DNA of 64,000 nt from Devosia subaequoris. GTDB taxonomy: Bacteria; Pseudomonadota; Alphaproteobacteria; Rhizobiales; Devosiaceae. This document shows, in pieces, positions 24,389 to 34,136 of this stretch. Positions within the stretch are counted from its first letter, which is position 1. The number at the start of each line of letters is the position of its first letter. The position numbers were made by a program, and so were the translations under genes. The notes beneath the pieces were generated by a model. That model was not told the origin of the DNA. It searched no databases and was given only the letters and a program-made list of their open reading frames with translations. Location of the stretch: assembly GCF_014197055.1 (NCBI RefSeq), contig NZ_JACIEW010000004.1, positions 186,001 through 250,000 of the forward strand, in the 5' to 3' direction.

Positions 24389-27199
24389 TCACCCATTGAC
24401 CACCTTCTTTTCCGGTGCCTTGTCCTCGCTGGGACGCTTGAACACGTTCATCAGCACGCCGTGGATCTTTTTCTGGCGGGATTTGACGTGGATTTTCTGG
24501 CCTGTGAGATCGGTGACATAGAAGACGTCGACGGCCTTTTCGCCATATGTGCCGATATGGGCCGAGCCGATGGTGAGGTTGAGATCGCTTATCTCGCGGG
24601 TGAGGGCGTAGAGAAGACCAATGCGGTCGAGGCCCGAGACCTCGATGACGGTGAACTTTTCCGAAATGGCGTTGCTGACCGACACTTCGGCGGGCAGGCT
24701 GAAGGGTCGCAAGCGCTTGTTGTGGCGCGATTCCTTACCCAGATCGATCAGCACCTGGCGCTTGCCCTGCAGAAGCTGCTTGACCGTATCGATGATGCGC
24801 GTGGCGCGGACCTTTTCGTCTTCGTCGGAGGTGAAGGAGCGCTTGAGCCGGAAGGTGTCGATGGCGCGACCATCGCGGGTGGAGAAAATCTGCGCGCCGA
24901 TGATGGAGGCATCCTGCATGGTGCAGGCGCCGGCGATCAACGAAAGCAGGCGCGGGTGATCGGGCGTATAAAAGCTGACCTCGGTAATGCCTTCGAACGC
25001 CTTGACCCGGATCGAGCCGGCAAAGGGCTGGTCGGTGCCGTCGGCATTGCGGATCATCCTGGCGTGTTCGAGCTGTAATTCCGGCTCGGCACGCAGCCAG
25101 TAATGGTCGTAATGGCGGGCCGTATAAGCCTCGATTTCGGCGGGCACCCAGCCCGAAAGAGCCTCGGTCAAGGCCGAGCGGGCCTGATTGACCCGGTCGG
25201 ACTGGCTGACCTGGCTATGCCCGCCCGAGAGCAGGGGTTCGGTGGCAAAATAGAGCGCACGCAGCAGCGACCCCTTCCAGCCGGTCCAGGTGCCCGGACC
25301 CACGGCACGAATATCGCAGGCGGTCAGGATCATCAGCAGGGCCAGGCGCTGGGGCGATTGCACCACATCGGCAAAGGCCTTGGCGGTTTCGGGGTCCTGG
25401 ATATCGCGGGCCTGGGCAATCTCGCTCATCAGCAAGTGATATTCGATCAGCCAGCACACCGTGTCGGTTTCGGCGGCATTGAGGCCAAAGCGGGGACAGA
25501 GTTTCCTGGCAATCTTCGCCCCGGCGATGGAGTGGTCCTCGGGACGACCCTTGGCGATATCGTGCAGGAACAGCGCCACATAGAGCAGGCGCGTGTCGTT
25601 GAGCTGAGGCAGGAGTTCATGGGTCAAAGGCAGTTCGTCGCGCAGGCCGCCGCTGGCGATCTTGGCCATGACGCCGACCGAGCGGATCAGGTGCTCGTCC
25701 ACCGTATAATGGTGATACATGTTGAACTGCATCAGCGCGACGATCTTGCCAAAATCGGGCACGAACTTGCCGAGCACGCCGCTCTCGTTCATCTGGCGCA
25801 GGATGCGCTCGACATAGTTGGCGCTGGTCAGAATGGTCAGAAAATGCGCATTGGCCCTCGGGTCGGCGCGCAGGGACTTGTCGATCAGCCGCAGGCTGTT
25901 GCGGATATGCATGATGGCGTCGGGGTGGAACAGCAATTCCTCGCGGCCAGCCACCATGAAGGCGCGGATGAGATTGACCGGGTCCTTCTCGAAAACGTCC
26001 GGCCCGGCAATATTGAGGCGCCCGGTATCGACGATGAAGGCGGTTTCGCCCTTGATTTTCGACTTGCCGGAGCGGAACGGCGCCAGGACGCGCCCCACCA
26101 GATCCAGATCCTTGGCGTGGTGAAATTCGAGACCGGCGCAAATGATGCGGGTCAGGTCTCCGACATCTTTGGCAACCAGGAAATAACGCTTCATGAAGCG
26201 CTCGACGCCCAGCATGCCCAGGCGCTGCGCATAGCCCATGCGCTGGGCCAATTCGGGCTGCATGTCGAAGCTGAGCTTTTCATCGGCCCGGCCGGTGACG
26301 AAATGCAGATGGCAGCGCACCGCCCAGAGGAAATCCTCAGCCCGGTTGAACAAGCGATATTCAGCAGCTGAAAGGACGCCCTTGCCGACCAGCTCATGGC
26401 TGGTCTTGACCTGATAAAAATATTTTCCGATCCAGAACAGCGTATTGAGGTCGCGCAGGCCCCCTTTGCCGTCCTTGATATTGGGCTCGACCACATAGCG
26501 GGTATTGCCCATCTGCTTGTGGCGCTCGTCCCGCTCGGCCATTTTGGCGGCGATGAATTCCGGGCCCGTCCTGGGCATGATCTCGGTTTCAAAGCGGTGG
26601 GTGAGCTGATCGTAGAGCCCCTTGTCCCCGGTCAGGAAACGGGCTTCCAAGGTGGCCGTGCGCACGGTCATGTCGGCGCGGGCCATGCGGATGCATTCAT
26701 CCACCGAGCGGACGGCGTGGCCGACCTTCTGCCCCAGATCCCAGAGCATGTAGAGGATATATTCGGTGACCTGTTCGCCCCAGGGAGTTTGCTTATAGGG
26801 CAGAATAAAGAGCAGATCGATGTCCGAACCGGGGGCCAGAGTGCCGCGGCCATAGCCGCCGACAGCGGAGAGCGCGATAGCTTCGGCGCCGGACGGGTTG
26901 TCGACCGGATAAACCCGCGTGGTGGCAAAGCGGTGCACGGCGATGATGATTTCGTCCTGGGCGGCACACAGGTTCTGGGCGCAGCGCGTGCCCTTGTTGT
27001 TGGCCAGCAGTTCAACCTCAGCGCTGTGGCGCGCATCGGCCAGGGTCTGCCGGATATGGGCCAGGATCGCCATGCGGGCCTTGGGTGAGCGGGCCGGTTC
27101 GTCGCCCAACAGCGCATCGAACTCGGCCACCAGCGTATTGGCGGTTTTCAGCGCGAACTGTGCCTTTTTGGGTCTGGCCTCAGCTTCGGCTAGCGTCAT
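24389..27199 (-). CDS. glnD: [Protein-PII] uridylyltransferase / uridylyl-removing enzyme
   Basis: It is the nitrogen-status sensor that uridylylates and deuridylylates PII. The protein has 936 residues. The nucleotidyltransferase motif is GGYGRGTLAPGSDIDLLF (about 114-131). An HD domain includes FLHDIAKGRPEDHS (about 540-553). Two C-terminal ACT domains follow, at about 735-820 and 848-925, for glutamine sensing. The start overlaps the mutS end by 20 bases, so the pair is coupled. It ends with a charged tail (SEDKAPEKKVVNG). Confidence 0.97.
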   Translation of the reverse strand: MTLAEAEARPKKAQFALKTANTLVAEFDALLGDEPARSPKARMAILAHIRQTLADARHSAEVELLANNKGTRCAQNLCAAQDEIIIAVHRFATTRVYPVDNPSGAEAIALSAVGGYGRGTLAPGSDIDLLFILPYKQTPWGEQVTEYILYMLWDLGQKVGHAVRSVDECIRMARADMTVRTATLEARFLTGDKGLYDQLTHRFETEIMPRTGPEFIAAKMAERDERHKQMGNTRYVVEPNIKDGKGGLRDLNTLFWIGKYFYQVKTSHELVGKGVLSAAEYRLFNRAEDFLWAVRCHLHFVTGRADEKLSFDMQPELAQRMGYAQRLGMLGVERFMKRYFLVAKDVGDLTRIICAGLEFHHAKDLDLVGRVLAPFRSGKSKIKGETAFIVDTGRLNIAGPDVFEKDPVNLIRAFMVAGREELLFHPDAIMHIRNSLRLIDKSLRADPRANAHFLTILTSANYVERILRQMNESGVLGKFVPDFGKIVALMQFNMYHHYTVDEHLIRSVGVMAKIASGGLRDELPLTHELLPQLNDTRLLYVALFLHDIAKGRPEDHSIAGAKIARKLCPRFGLNAAETDTVCWLIEYHLLMSEIAQARDIQDPETAKAFADVVQSPQRLALLMILTACDIRAVGPGTWTGWKGSLLRALYFATEPLLSGGHSQVSQSDRVNQARSALTEALSGWVPAEIEAYTARHYDHYWLRAEPELQLEHARMIRNADGTDQPFAGSIRVKAFEGITEVSFYTPDHPRLLSLIAGACTMQDASIIGAQIFSTRDGRAIDTFRLKRSFTSDEDEKVRATRIIDTVKQLLQGKRQVLIDLGKESRHNKRLRPFSLPAEVSVSNAISEKFTVIEVSGLDRIGLLYALTREISDLNLTIGSAHIGTYGEKAVDVFYVTDLTGQKIHVKSRQKKIHGVLMNVFKRPSEDKAPEKKVVNG

Positions 27200-29894
27200 C
27201 GCGGAGTTTCTTCAATTGATAGAGCGCATCAATGGCCTGGCGCGGTGTCATTTCGTCGGGGCGGACGGCATCGAGCGCTTCGTGAACGGGATCCTTGCCC
27301 TTTGGAGCCGGGGGCGGCTGATGGGCAAAGAGCGGCAAATCGTCTAGCACGCTGGCTTTCTGGCTGGAAGAGGCGGTGCCGGCCGAGCGTTGTTCGAGCA
27401 CGTCGAGCACCTGTCTGGCGCGCGCTATGACCGGTGCCGGCAGACCGGCCAGGCGCGCCACCTGGATGCCATAGGAGCGGTCGGCGGCGCCGGGACCGAC
27501 TTCGTGCAGAAACACCACTTCGCCCTCCCATTCGCGCACCTTCATGGTGACGTTGGCGACGCGGGAGAGGGTTTTTGCCAGGGAAGTCAATTCGTGGAAA
27601 TGGGTCGCGAACAACGCCCGGCACCCGGTTGTTTCGTGCAGCGCCTCGACCGCCGCCCAGGCGATAGACAGCCCGTCGAAGGTGGCAGTGCCGCGGCCAA
27701 TCTCGTCCAGCACCACCAGGCTCTTGCGGGTGGCGCGATTGAGGATGGCGGCGGTTTCGACCATTTCGACCATGAAGGTGGAGCGGCCATGGGCGATGTC
27801 GTCGGAGGCGCCGACACGCGAGAACAGTCGATCGACGACACCAATATGGGCGCTGTCGGCCGGCACATAGCAGCCCATCTGCGCCAGCACGGCGATCAAT
27901 GCGTTCTGTCGCAGGAAGGTCGATTTACCACCCATATTGGGGCCGGTGACCAGCCAGAGCGACCCGCCACCGGTTTCTTCGCTACCAGAGAGATCGGCAT
28001 CATTGGCGACAAAACTCTGGCCTTCCGATTTCACCATCAATTCCACCACCGGATGGCGCCCGCCAGAGATGGCAAAAGCAAGGCTGTCGTCGACAATCGG
28101 CCGACAATAACCCCGGGTGGCAGACACTTCTGCGAGAGCGGCGGTGACGTCCAGTTCGGCCAGCGCGTCGGCGAGACCCTGCAACTGGCTGGTTGCGGCC
28201 AGCGTCTCATCACGCAGGCGGGTGAAGATGGCCTGTTCGATTTGCAACGCTGCGCCCTGGGCCTGGGCAATCCGGCCTTCAAGGTCGGCCAGTTCGGTGG
28301 TGGTAAAGCGCATGGCGTTGGCCAGCGTCTGGCGATGGATGAAAGTTTCGCGGTGCGGGGTTTCGAGCAGCTTCTGACCGTGGGCGGCGGGCACTTCGAC
28401 GAAATAGCCCAGCACGCCATTGTGCTTGATCTTTAACGATCGCACATCGGTCTCGTCCATCAGCCGGGCCTGCAGCGCCGCCACCACGGCGCGGGTCTCG
28501 CGGCCCAGCGCGCGTTCCTCGTCGAGTCTTGGGTCATAGCCGGAGCGCACAAACCCGCCATCGCGGCTGAGAAGCGGCAAGTCATCGTCGAGCGCCGCCG
28601 CCAATTCACTGGCGAGGGTCTGTGGCGCGGTACCAAGGGTTTGTGCCAGACGGTCCAGAATGGCAGGCCGGTGGGGTTGCTTGCTCAGATGCTGCGCCAG
28701 TTCGAGAGCCGCTCCAACGGCCCTGCCAATGGCGGCCAGGTCGCGCGGGCCGCCGCGCTCCAGGGCCAGGCGCGAGAGGGCGCGGGCCAGATCTGGTGCG
28801 GATTTGAGATCCTGGCGCAGGTGGGCGCGCAGCAGCGTGTCTTCGACCAGACGGGTCACCGCTTCGAGACGCTGGTTGATTGCATCAGCGCGGCGCAAAG
28901 GGGCGGCGAGCCGGGTTGCCAGCAGCCGCGCGCCGGGCGCCGTCACTGTCAGGTCAATGGCCTGGCGCAGTGAGCCCTTGGCCTGGCCGCGCTGGGTGAC
29001 CAGCAGCTCAAGGCTGGACCGTGTTGCCGCATCGATTGCCATGCTGGCCTGGGCCGCGTCGGTCAGCGGCGGCCGCAGCGGGGCGCTGCGGCCCTTCTGG
29101 CTTTCCCCGACATAGCCAACCAGCGCCCCGAGAGCCGCGCGGCCGGCGCGGCTAAGGGCGCTGGGATCGAAAGCATCAGAGGGGAAACAGCTACGCAAAA
29201 GCGGCATGGCCGCTTCGCTATCGGCCAGCTCGGGGGCGATGGTAGATGCAATCGCGCCCCAGGCCGGCGCGAACAGGTGTTTTTCGACCAGCGCTGCCCG
29301 GGTCGCATCGGTCAGCAGCAGTTCGGCCGGGGCAATGCGCGCCATCTCGTCGCCGAGCTGGTCGGCAGCCAGATCGGAGACGAATGTCTCGCCGGTGGAA
29401 ATATCGGCCCAGGCCAGGGCGAAATCGGTTTCGCCATGGCGCACCATGGTCAGGGCTGCCAGATAATTGGCGGAGCGCGCGTCGAGATGGTCATCCTCGG
29501 TCAGCGTGCCGGGGGTCACCAGGCGTACGACATCGCGCCGCACCACGGATTTGGAACCGCGTTTCTTGGCCTCTGCCGGGTCTTCCATCTGTTCGCAGAT
29601 GGCGACCCGATGGCCCAGCCGGATCAGCTTGTTGAGATAGTCATTGGCGGCGTGAATGGGCACGCCGCACATCTGGATATCCTCGCCCAGATGCTTGCCG
29701 CGCTTGGTCAGCACGATGCCCAGCGCAGCACTGGCGATTTCGGCGTCCTCGAAGAACAGCTCGTAGAAATCGCCCATGCGATAGAACAGCAGATAGCCGG
29801 GATTGACCGCCTTGATCTCGAAGAATTGCGCCATCATGGGCGTCAGTCCCGCAGGCGCGGGGCCGGGAGCGGCCTCGAAAGGGGATTGGTCCAT
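27180..29894 (-). CDS. mutS: DNA mismatch repair protein MutS
   Basis: It recognises mismatches. The protein has 904 residues, slightly longer than E. coli MutS because of the proline-rich N-terminal tail. The mismatch-binding domain has GDFYELFFEDA (about 43-53), containing the conserved Phe-x-Glu. The ATPase has Walker A TGPNMGGKSTFLRQ (about 653-666) and Walker B VVLDEIGRGT (about 732-741). It is probably the first gene of the run to usp. The start at 29894 gives the standard alphaproteobacterial N-terminus leading to MMAQFFEIKA. Confidence 0.97.
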   Translation of the reverse strand: MDQSPFEAAPGPAPAGLTPMMAQFFEIKAVNPGYLLFYRMGDFYELFFEDAEIASAALGIVLTKRGKHLGEDIQMCGVPIHAANDYLNKLIRLGHRVAICEQMEDPAEAKKRGSKSVVRRDVVRLVTPGTLTEDDHLDARSANYLAALTMVRHGETDFALAWADISTGETFVSDLAADQLGDEMARIAPAELLLTDATRAALVEKHLFAPAWGAIASTIAPELADSEAAMPLLRSCFPSDAFDPSALSRAGRAALGALVGYVGESQKGRSAPLRPPLTDAAQASMAIDAATRSSLELLVTQRGQAKGSLRQAIDLTVTAPGARLLATRLAAPLRRADAINQRLEAVTRLVEDTLLRAHLRQDLKSAPDLARALSRLALERGGPRDLAAIGRAVGAALELAQHLSKQPHRPAILDRLAQTLGTAPQTLASELAAALDDDLPLLSRDGGFVRSGYDPRLDEERALGRETRAVVAALQARLMDETDVRSLKIKHNGVLGYFVEVPAAHGQKLLETPHRETFIHRQTLANAMRFTTTELADLEGRIAQAQGAALQIEQAIFTRLRDETLAATSQLQGLADALAELDVTAALAEVSATRGYCRPIVDDSLAFAISGGRHPVVELMVKSEGQSFVANDADLSGSEETGGGSLWLVTGPNMGGKSTFLRQNALIAVLAQMGCYVPADSAHIGVVDRLFSRVGASDDIAHGRSTFMVEMVETAAILNRATRKSLVVLDEIGRGTATFDGLSIAWAAVEALHETTGCRALFATHFHELTSLAKTLSRVANVTMKVREWEGEVVFLHEVGPGAADRSYGIQVARLAGLPAPVIARARQVLDVLEQRSAGTASSSQKASVLDDLPLFAHQPPPAPKGKDPVHEALDAVRPDEMTPRQAIDALYQLKKLRDDASRS

Positions 29895-30000
29895 GGGCGC
29901 GGGCAGTCAGGGCTTGAAAATTGATCCCGGACCTTAGGCGGTTCGGGATCAGATTCCAACCGGGCGAAACGAGTTTGCCCCTACCGTTTTGCCGCATGGA

Positions 30001-30816
30001 TCAGGGGCCGCGAATGAGGGAAACTGGCTCGACCAGTTTGCGATAGAGATGCCAGGTGGCGTGGCCAAGAATGGGCAGTACCACCGCCAGGCCGACAAAG
30101 AGCGGGATGGAGCCCACAAAGATACTTGCGCCCACGATGACCCCCCAGGCCAGGAGCGGCACGGGATTGGAGATCACCGCCCGGAACGAGGTCTCGACGG
30201 CCACATAGGCTCCCACATCACGATCGAGCATCAGGGGGAAGGCAATGACCGTGGTGCATAACACCACCAGAGCAAACAGGGCGCCCAAGCCAGTGCCGAT
30301 CGCCAGCAGCGTCATGCCGGCAGGGTCCGTGAGGATTTGCGCGAGCAAAGCATCCAGGGTGCGCGGTGGCGACGCGCCGAACAGGCTTTCATACAGCGCC
30401 TGGGCACTGGTGAGCCAGAGGGTGAACAGCACAAAGAGCATGGCGCCGACGGCCAGTATGGAGCCAAGGGCTGGCGATTTCAGCACGCTCATGGCGTCGC
30501 GCCAGCTCGGGTCTTGTCCCATTTCGAGCCGTCGCGACACTTCATAGAGTGGCAGGGCGGCGATAGGGCCGACCAGGGCAAAGCCACCGACCAATGGATA
30601 GAGCAGGGTCCAGGCGTGCCAGCCGTTCATCCACACGGTCAGCACGATGCCGATAACCGGATAGATCAGCATCAACAGCACGTAGTGACTGGGCTTGGCC
30701 CAAAAGTCGGCGGCACCGCGCCGCAGGACATCGCCGAGATCGGCCAGCGAAATCTTGTGTATGACCGGCAGGTCGAGCTTGTCGCCGACACCGGAAATGA
30801 CATGCATCTTGGCCAT
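30001..30816 (-). CDS. DUF2189 family integral membrane protein
   Basis: The 271-residue protein has about six hydrophobic segments, arranged in pairs at about 50-100, 125-165, 185-220 and 235-260. The N-terminal soluble block ISGVGDKLDLPVIHKISLADL with LRRGAADFWAKPSHY is typical of DUF2189 proteins. The function of the family is not known to me. ATG 30816 is preceded by GGGAGGGA and is preferred over the upstream in-frame start at 30867. It lies between metY and mutS on the same strand. Confidence 0.82.
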   Translation of the reverse strand: MAKMHVISGVGDKLDLPVIHKISLADLGDVLRRGAADFWAKPSHYVLLMLIYPVIGIVLTVWMNGWHAWTLLYPLVGGFALVGPIAALPLYEVSRRLEMGQDPSWRDAMSVLKSPALGSILAVGAMLFVLFTLWLTSAQALYESLFGASPPRTLDALLAQILTDPAGMTLLAIGTGLGALFALVVLCTTVIAFPLMLDRDVGAYVAVETSFRAVISNPVPLLAWGVIVGASIFVGSIPLFVGLAVVLPILGHATWHLYRKLVEPVSLIRGP

Positions 30817-30916
30817 GTGCGTCCCTCCCCCTTTGCAAGGAGGCCGCACTTTCCGCGAAGAGCGCATGAGGGGCGCGAGACGCGTTTGATGCGACCGCTA
30901 TGTCACCATACTATGC

Positions 30917-30948
30917 CCTGAACCGGGAGCTGTCGCCCCCGGTTCAGG
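30917..30948 (-). terminator. Hairpin after metY
   Basis: Perfect 11-bp stem CCTGAACCGGG (30917-30927) with CCCGGTTCAGG (30938-30948), starting 10 bases past the metY stop. There is no clear T-tract on the minus strand, so it may be a factor-dependent or mRNA-stabilising end. Confidence 0.5.
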
Positions 30949-30957
30949 TGAATGTGA

Positions 30958-32229
30958 TCAGGCCTTGGCCAGCGCCTGATCGATGTCGGCAATGATGTCG
31001 TCGACGTGCTCGATGCCCACCGAAATGCGCACCAGATCCTCCGACACCCCGGCCTTTTTGAGTTCTTCAGGCGAGAGCTGGCGGTGGGTGGTGGTGGCCG
31101 GGTGGCAGGCCAGCGACTTGGCGTCGCCGATATTGACCAGGCGCAGGATCATCTGCAGCGCATCGATAAAGCGGCCGCCGGCGTCCTTGCCGCCCTTGAT
31201 GCCGAAAGAGAGAATGCCCGAGCCCGAGCCCTTGGAGATCTTGCTGGCCACCGCGTGGTAGGGGCTGTCGGACAGGCCGGCATAGTTGACCCACTCCACC
31301 TTGGGATGGTTTTTCAGGTGCTGGGCGACCTTGAGCGCATTTTCGCAGTGGCGTTCCATGCGCAGGCCCAGGGTTTCGAGCCCCTGCAGGATCATGAAAG
31401 CGTTCATGGGCGAGAGGGCTGCGCCGGTATTGCGCAACGGCACCACGCGCGCCCGGCCGATATAGGCCGCGGGCCCCAGCGCCTCGGTATAGACCACGCC
31501 ATGATAGGAGGGGTCGGGCTCGTTCAGGACCGGGAAGCGCTTGGCGTTGGCCTTCCAGTCGAACTTGCCGCTGTCGACAATGACGCCGCCGATGGAGGTG
31601 CCGTGACCGCCGATATATTTGGTCAGCGAATGGACCACGATATCGGCACCGAAATCGAAGGGGCGGGTCAGGTAGGGGGTAGCCACCGTGTTGTCGACGA
31701 TCACCGGCACGCCATGGCGATGGGCGATCTCGGCAATTTTCTCGATATCGACGACATTGCCGGCCGGATTGCCGATGGATTCAAGGAAGACCGCCTTGGT
31801 GTTCTCGTCGATAGCCTTTTCGAAGCCATCGTAATCGTCGTGGCTGACCAGCCGGGCTTCGATGCCCTGGCGCGGGAAGCTGTGCTCGAACAGATTATAG
31901 GTGCCGCCATAGAGCTGGGAAATCGAAACGATGTTGTCGCCAACCCCGGCAATGGTCTGGATGGCATAGGTGATCGCCGCCATGCCCGAGGCCAGACCCA
32001 GCGCGGCGATACCGCCTTCCATCTCGGCGATCCGGGCTTCGAGCACCGCCGTGGTGGGGTTCATGATGCGCGTATAGATATTGCCCGCTACCTTGAGATC
32101 GAACAGATCGGCGCCGTGCTGGGTGTCGTCGAAAGTGTAGGAGGTGGTCTGGTAGATCGGAACTGCAGCCGCCTTGGTGGTGGCTTCCGATTCATAACCA
32201 TGGTGCAGGGCGATGGATTCGAGTTTCAT
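30958..32229 (-). CDS. metY: O-acetylhomoserine sulfhydrylase (aminocarboxypropyltransferase)
   Basis: It is a PLP enzyme of the Cys/Met metabolism family that makes homocysteine from O-acetylhomoserine and sulfide. From ATG 32229 it has 423 residues, with GGGAG upstream. It begins with the classic [11 protein letters not shown] and [12 protein letters not shown]. The PLP lysine lies in [12 protein letters not shown] (about 200-211) and SRxMNPT appears as YTRIMNPT. The open frame continues 31 codons upstream without homology-like features. I looked for a SAM-II riboswitch in the leader and did not find one. Confidence 0.94.
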   Translation of the reverse strand: MKLESIALHHGYESEATTKAAAVPIYQTTSYTFDDTQHGADLFDLKVAGNIYTRIMNPTTAVLEARIAEMEGGIAALGLASGMAAITYAIQTIAGVGDNIVSISQLYGGTYNLFEHSFPRQGIEARLVSHDDYDGFEKAIDENTKAVFLESIGNPAGNVVDIEKIAEIAHRHGVPVIVDNTVATPYLTRPFDFGADIVVHSLTKYIGGHGTSIGGVIVDSGKFDWKANAKRFPVLNEPDPSYHGVVYTEALGPAAYIGRARVVPLRNTGAALSPMNAFMILQGLETLGLRMERHCENALKVAQHLKNHPKVEWVNYAGLSDSPYHAVASKISKGSGSGILSFGIKGGKDAGGRFIDALQMILRLVNIGDAKSLACHPATTTHRQLSPEELKKAGVSEDLVRISVGIEHVDDIIADIDQALAKA

Positions 32230-32287
32230 TATAGGCTCCCTTTGACTCGCTGGCGCCAAACTTGCTGGTTCGCCTGAAAATGACAAG

Positions 32288-32322
32288 GCGCGGGGGAGAC
32301 ACTTCGTCCTCTCCCGCGCCAA
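32288..32322 (-). terminator. Terminator hairpin after the GH43 gene
   Basis: On the minus strand GGCGCGGGAGA pairs with TCTCCCCCGCGCC across a ten-base loop, about 20 bases past the GH43 stop, followed by TTGTCATTTT. It separates the xylosidase from metY. Confidence 0.7.
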
Positions 32323-32341
32323 GTCTTTGAAATAAATGTGC

Positions 32342-33964
32342 TTAGCTCAGCGCATCGATCTCATAGCGGTCGGATGGGTCGCGCACCGGCCGATAGATGA
32401 AGTAATCGAAATGGGCCGGGCTTGCCGTGCCATTGAGATCATTCGCCGCCACGCCGACAAAAGCGCCGGTAAAGCTGCCATGCGCCTGATGACCACCGCA
32501 TTCGTCCGACAGGATCGAGGCATCAAGGACCGGGCCGATGGGCTGCAATTCCTTGCCCTCCAGCGCATAGAAGAACTGCAGCGCCTTACCGCGAATGGTG
32601 AGGGCCAGTTTCACCTTGCCCTCATTGGGGATCTGCACCGGCTCGGCCGGGAAGCTGAGATTGCCATCGGGCCAGGAAATCTCCGAGCTCATCAGCAGCA
32701 GTTCACGCTGCCCGTCCGAATGGGCCGTTACCGCCAGATAGAAGAAATTGTAGCGGCTGTAATAGGCGGTCAGCCCGGCCATGGTGCGCTCGTCGGTGGC
32801 GGAAAAGTCCACCACGGTCTCAGCATCATAGGAGAAATGCTGCTGGCGCCGCGCCACCAGCGCCTGTTCGAACCAGGAGCCGATGGATTCGCGCCCGAAC
32901 AGGGTCAGCTTGCCGCTATCCGTCGAAAAGATGCGGTCAGGCTCGGGAGTGCGCAGCCACTGGAAGTCGATGGGCAGGCCATTCTCAAAGGTAGAGCGCT
33001 GCTCGGCCCAGTATTTGTCCTCGTCACGAGTGCCGGGGACCTCGACATGCAGCGATGGCACGGGACCGTCCTTGACATAGAGCCAGTCGTCTTCGCCCCA
33101 ATATGCTTCCTGGATTGCTGTTTCGCGGCCCAACACGCAGCGGCGTTCCTGGGTGGTGGGGCGGCCGGCCAGATGGACGAGATAGAGTTTGCCTTCCGGC
33201 GTTTCCACCAGATCTCCATGGCCCGAACGCTGCAGCGCGGCGAGCGGCGCGTCCTTGCTGGTCAGGATGTGCTTGTCGGGGTGGGTTTCGTAGGGCCCAT
33301 CGATATTGCGCGAACGGGCGAAGGTGCAGGCATGGTCATAGGCCGTGCCACCCTCGGCGGTGAGCAGATAATACCAGCCATTGCGCTTATAGAGGTGAGG
33401 CCCCTCGACCAGCTTGAGATCGGTGCCCTTGTAGATGTTCTTGACCGGGCCGACGAGTTTGCCGGCCTTGGCGTCGAATTCCTGCAGGGCGATGCCGGCG
33501 AATTTCAGCGGCCGCGTGCGGTGGTCCCACATCATGTTGATGAACCATTTCCGGCCATCGTCGTCGTGGAACAGGGACGGATCGAAGCCGGAGGAATTGA
33601 CATAAATCGGGTCGGACCAGGGCCCTTCGATTTTGTCGGCCCAGACGATGTAGTTATGGGCGTCCTTGAACGAGCCGTCCTTGCGTTTCACATCGGTGTA
33701 GACCAGCCAGAACTTTTCCCCGTCATGGGTGAGGCACGGCGCCCAGACGCCGCAGCTATCGGGGTCCCCACGCATGTCGAGCTGGGACTTGCGCGTCAGC
33801 GGCCGGGTAAGCAGCTCCCAGTTCGCGAGGTCCTTGGAGTGGTGGATCTGCACGCCGGGGAACCACTCGAAGGTGGAAGTGGCGATGTAATAATCTTCGC
33901 TCACCCGAAGAATGGAAGGATCCGGATTGAACCCGGGAAGGATGGGATTTGTCAGTTGGGACAT
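32342..33964 (-). CDS. xynB: Glycoside hydrolase family 43 beta-xylosidase
   Basis: It is a 540-residue, two-domain enzyme without a signal peptide, so it acts on imported xylo-oligosaccharides. The five-bladed propeller starts [20 protein letters not shown] (about 6-25), with the general-base Asp in PDPS. The general-acid Glu is probably that of [20 protein letters not shown]. The C-terminal beta-sandwich (about 340-520) is the type found in GH43 subfamily 11 xylosidases. Some members also cleave arabinose. The neighbouring xylA, xylB and mutarotase genes support xylose release. Confidence 0.93.
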   Translation of the reverse strand: MSQLTNPILPGFNPDPSILRVSEDYYIATSTFEWFPGVQIHHSKDLANWELLTRPLTRKSQLDMRGDPDSCGVWAPCLTHDGEKFWLVYTDVKRKDGSFKDAHNYIVWADKIEGPWSDPIYVNSSGFDPSLFHDDDGRKWFINMMWDHRTRPLKFAGIALQEFDAKAGKLVGPVKNIYKGTDLKLVEGPHLYKRNGWYYLLTAEGGTAYDHACTFARSRNIDGPYETHPDKHILTSKDAPLAALQRSGHGDLVETPEGKLYLVHLAGRPTTQERRCVLGRETAIQEAYWGEDDWLYVKDGPVPSLHVEVPGTRDEDKYWAEQRSTFENGLPIDFQWLRTPEPDRIFSTDSGKLTLFGRESIGSWFEQALVARRQQHFSYDAETVVDFSATDERTMAGLTAYYSRYNFFYLAVTAHSDGQRELLLMSSEISWPDGNLSFPAEPVQIPNEGKVKLALTIRGKALQFFYALEGKELQPIGPVLDASILSDECGGHQAHGSFTGAFVGVAANDLNGTASPAHFDYFIYRPVRDPSDRYEIDALS

Positions 33965-34136
33965 GAATTCTTCCTCCGATGCGACAAAATTGCCGCTTGG
34001 TGCGTTATTGGGGGTTGAGAGGCGGACAAGTGGGCAAAACAGGACGCGAAAGTGCCTCGCGAACTGCCCCGATCGTCCGGATTAGCGTCAGAGCCAAAGG
34101 CCGGTGGGCCGGTTGGTCCAAGAGGGAATAAGCGCC

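Noticed and set aside
25103..26371. 422-residue frame opposite glnD
   Set aside because: Antisense shadow with Gln/Ala/Gly bias; glnD motifs are intact.
31006..32277. 423-residue frame opposite metY
   Set aside because: Shadow frame: no domain motifs, and metY has full PLP-enzyme signatures.
32230..32341. SAM-II riboswitch upstream of metY
   Set aside because: Expected in this gene family in rhizobia, but the leader shows only the GH43 terminator hairpin and no conserved pseudoknot segments.
32336..34018. 560-residue frame opposite GH43
   Set aside because: Long but featureless; the opposite strand carries all GH43 motifs.
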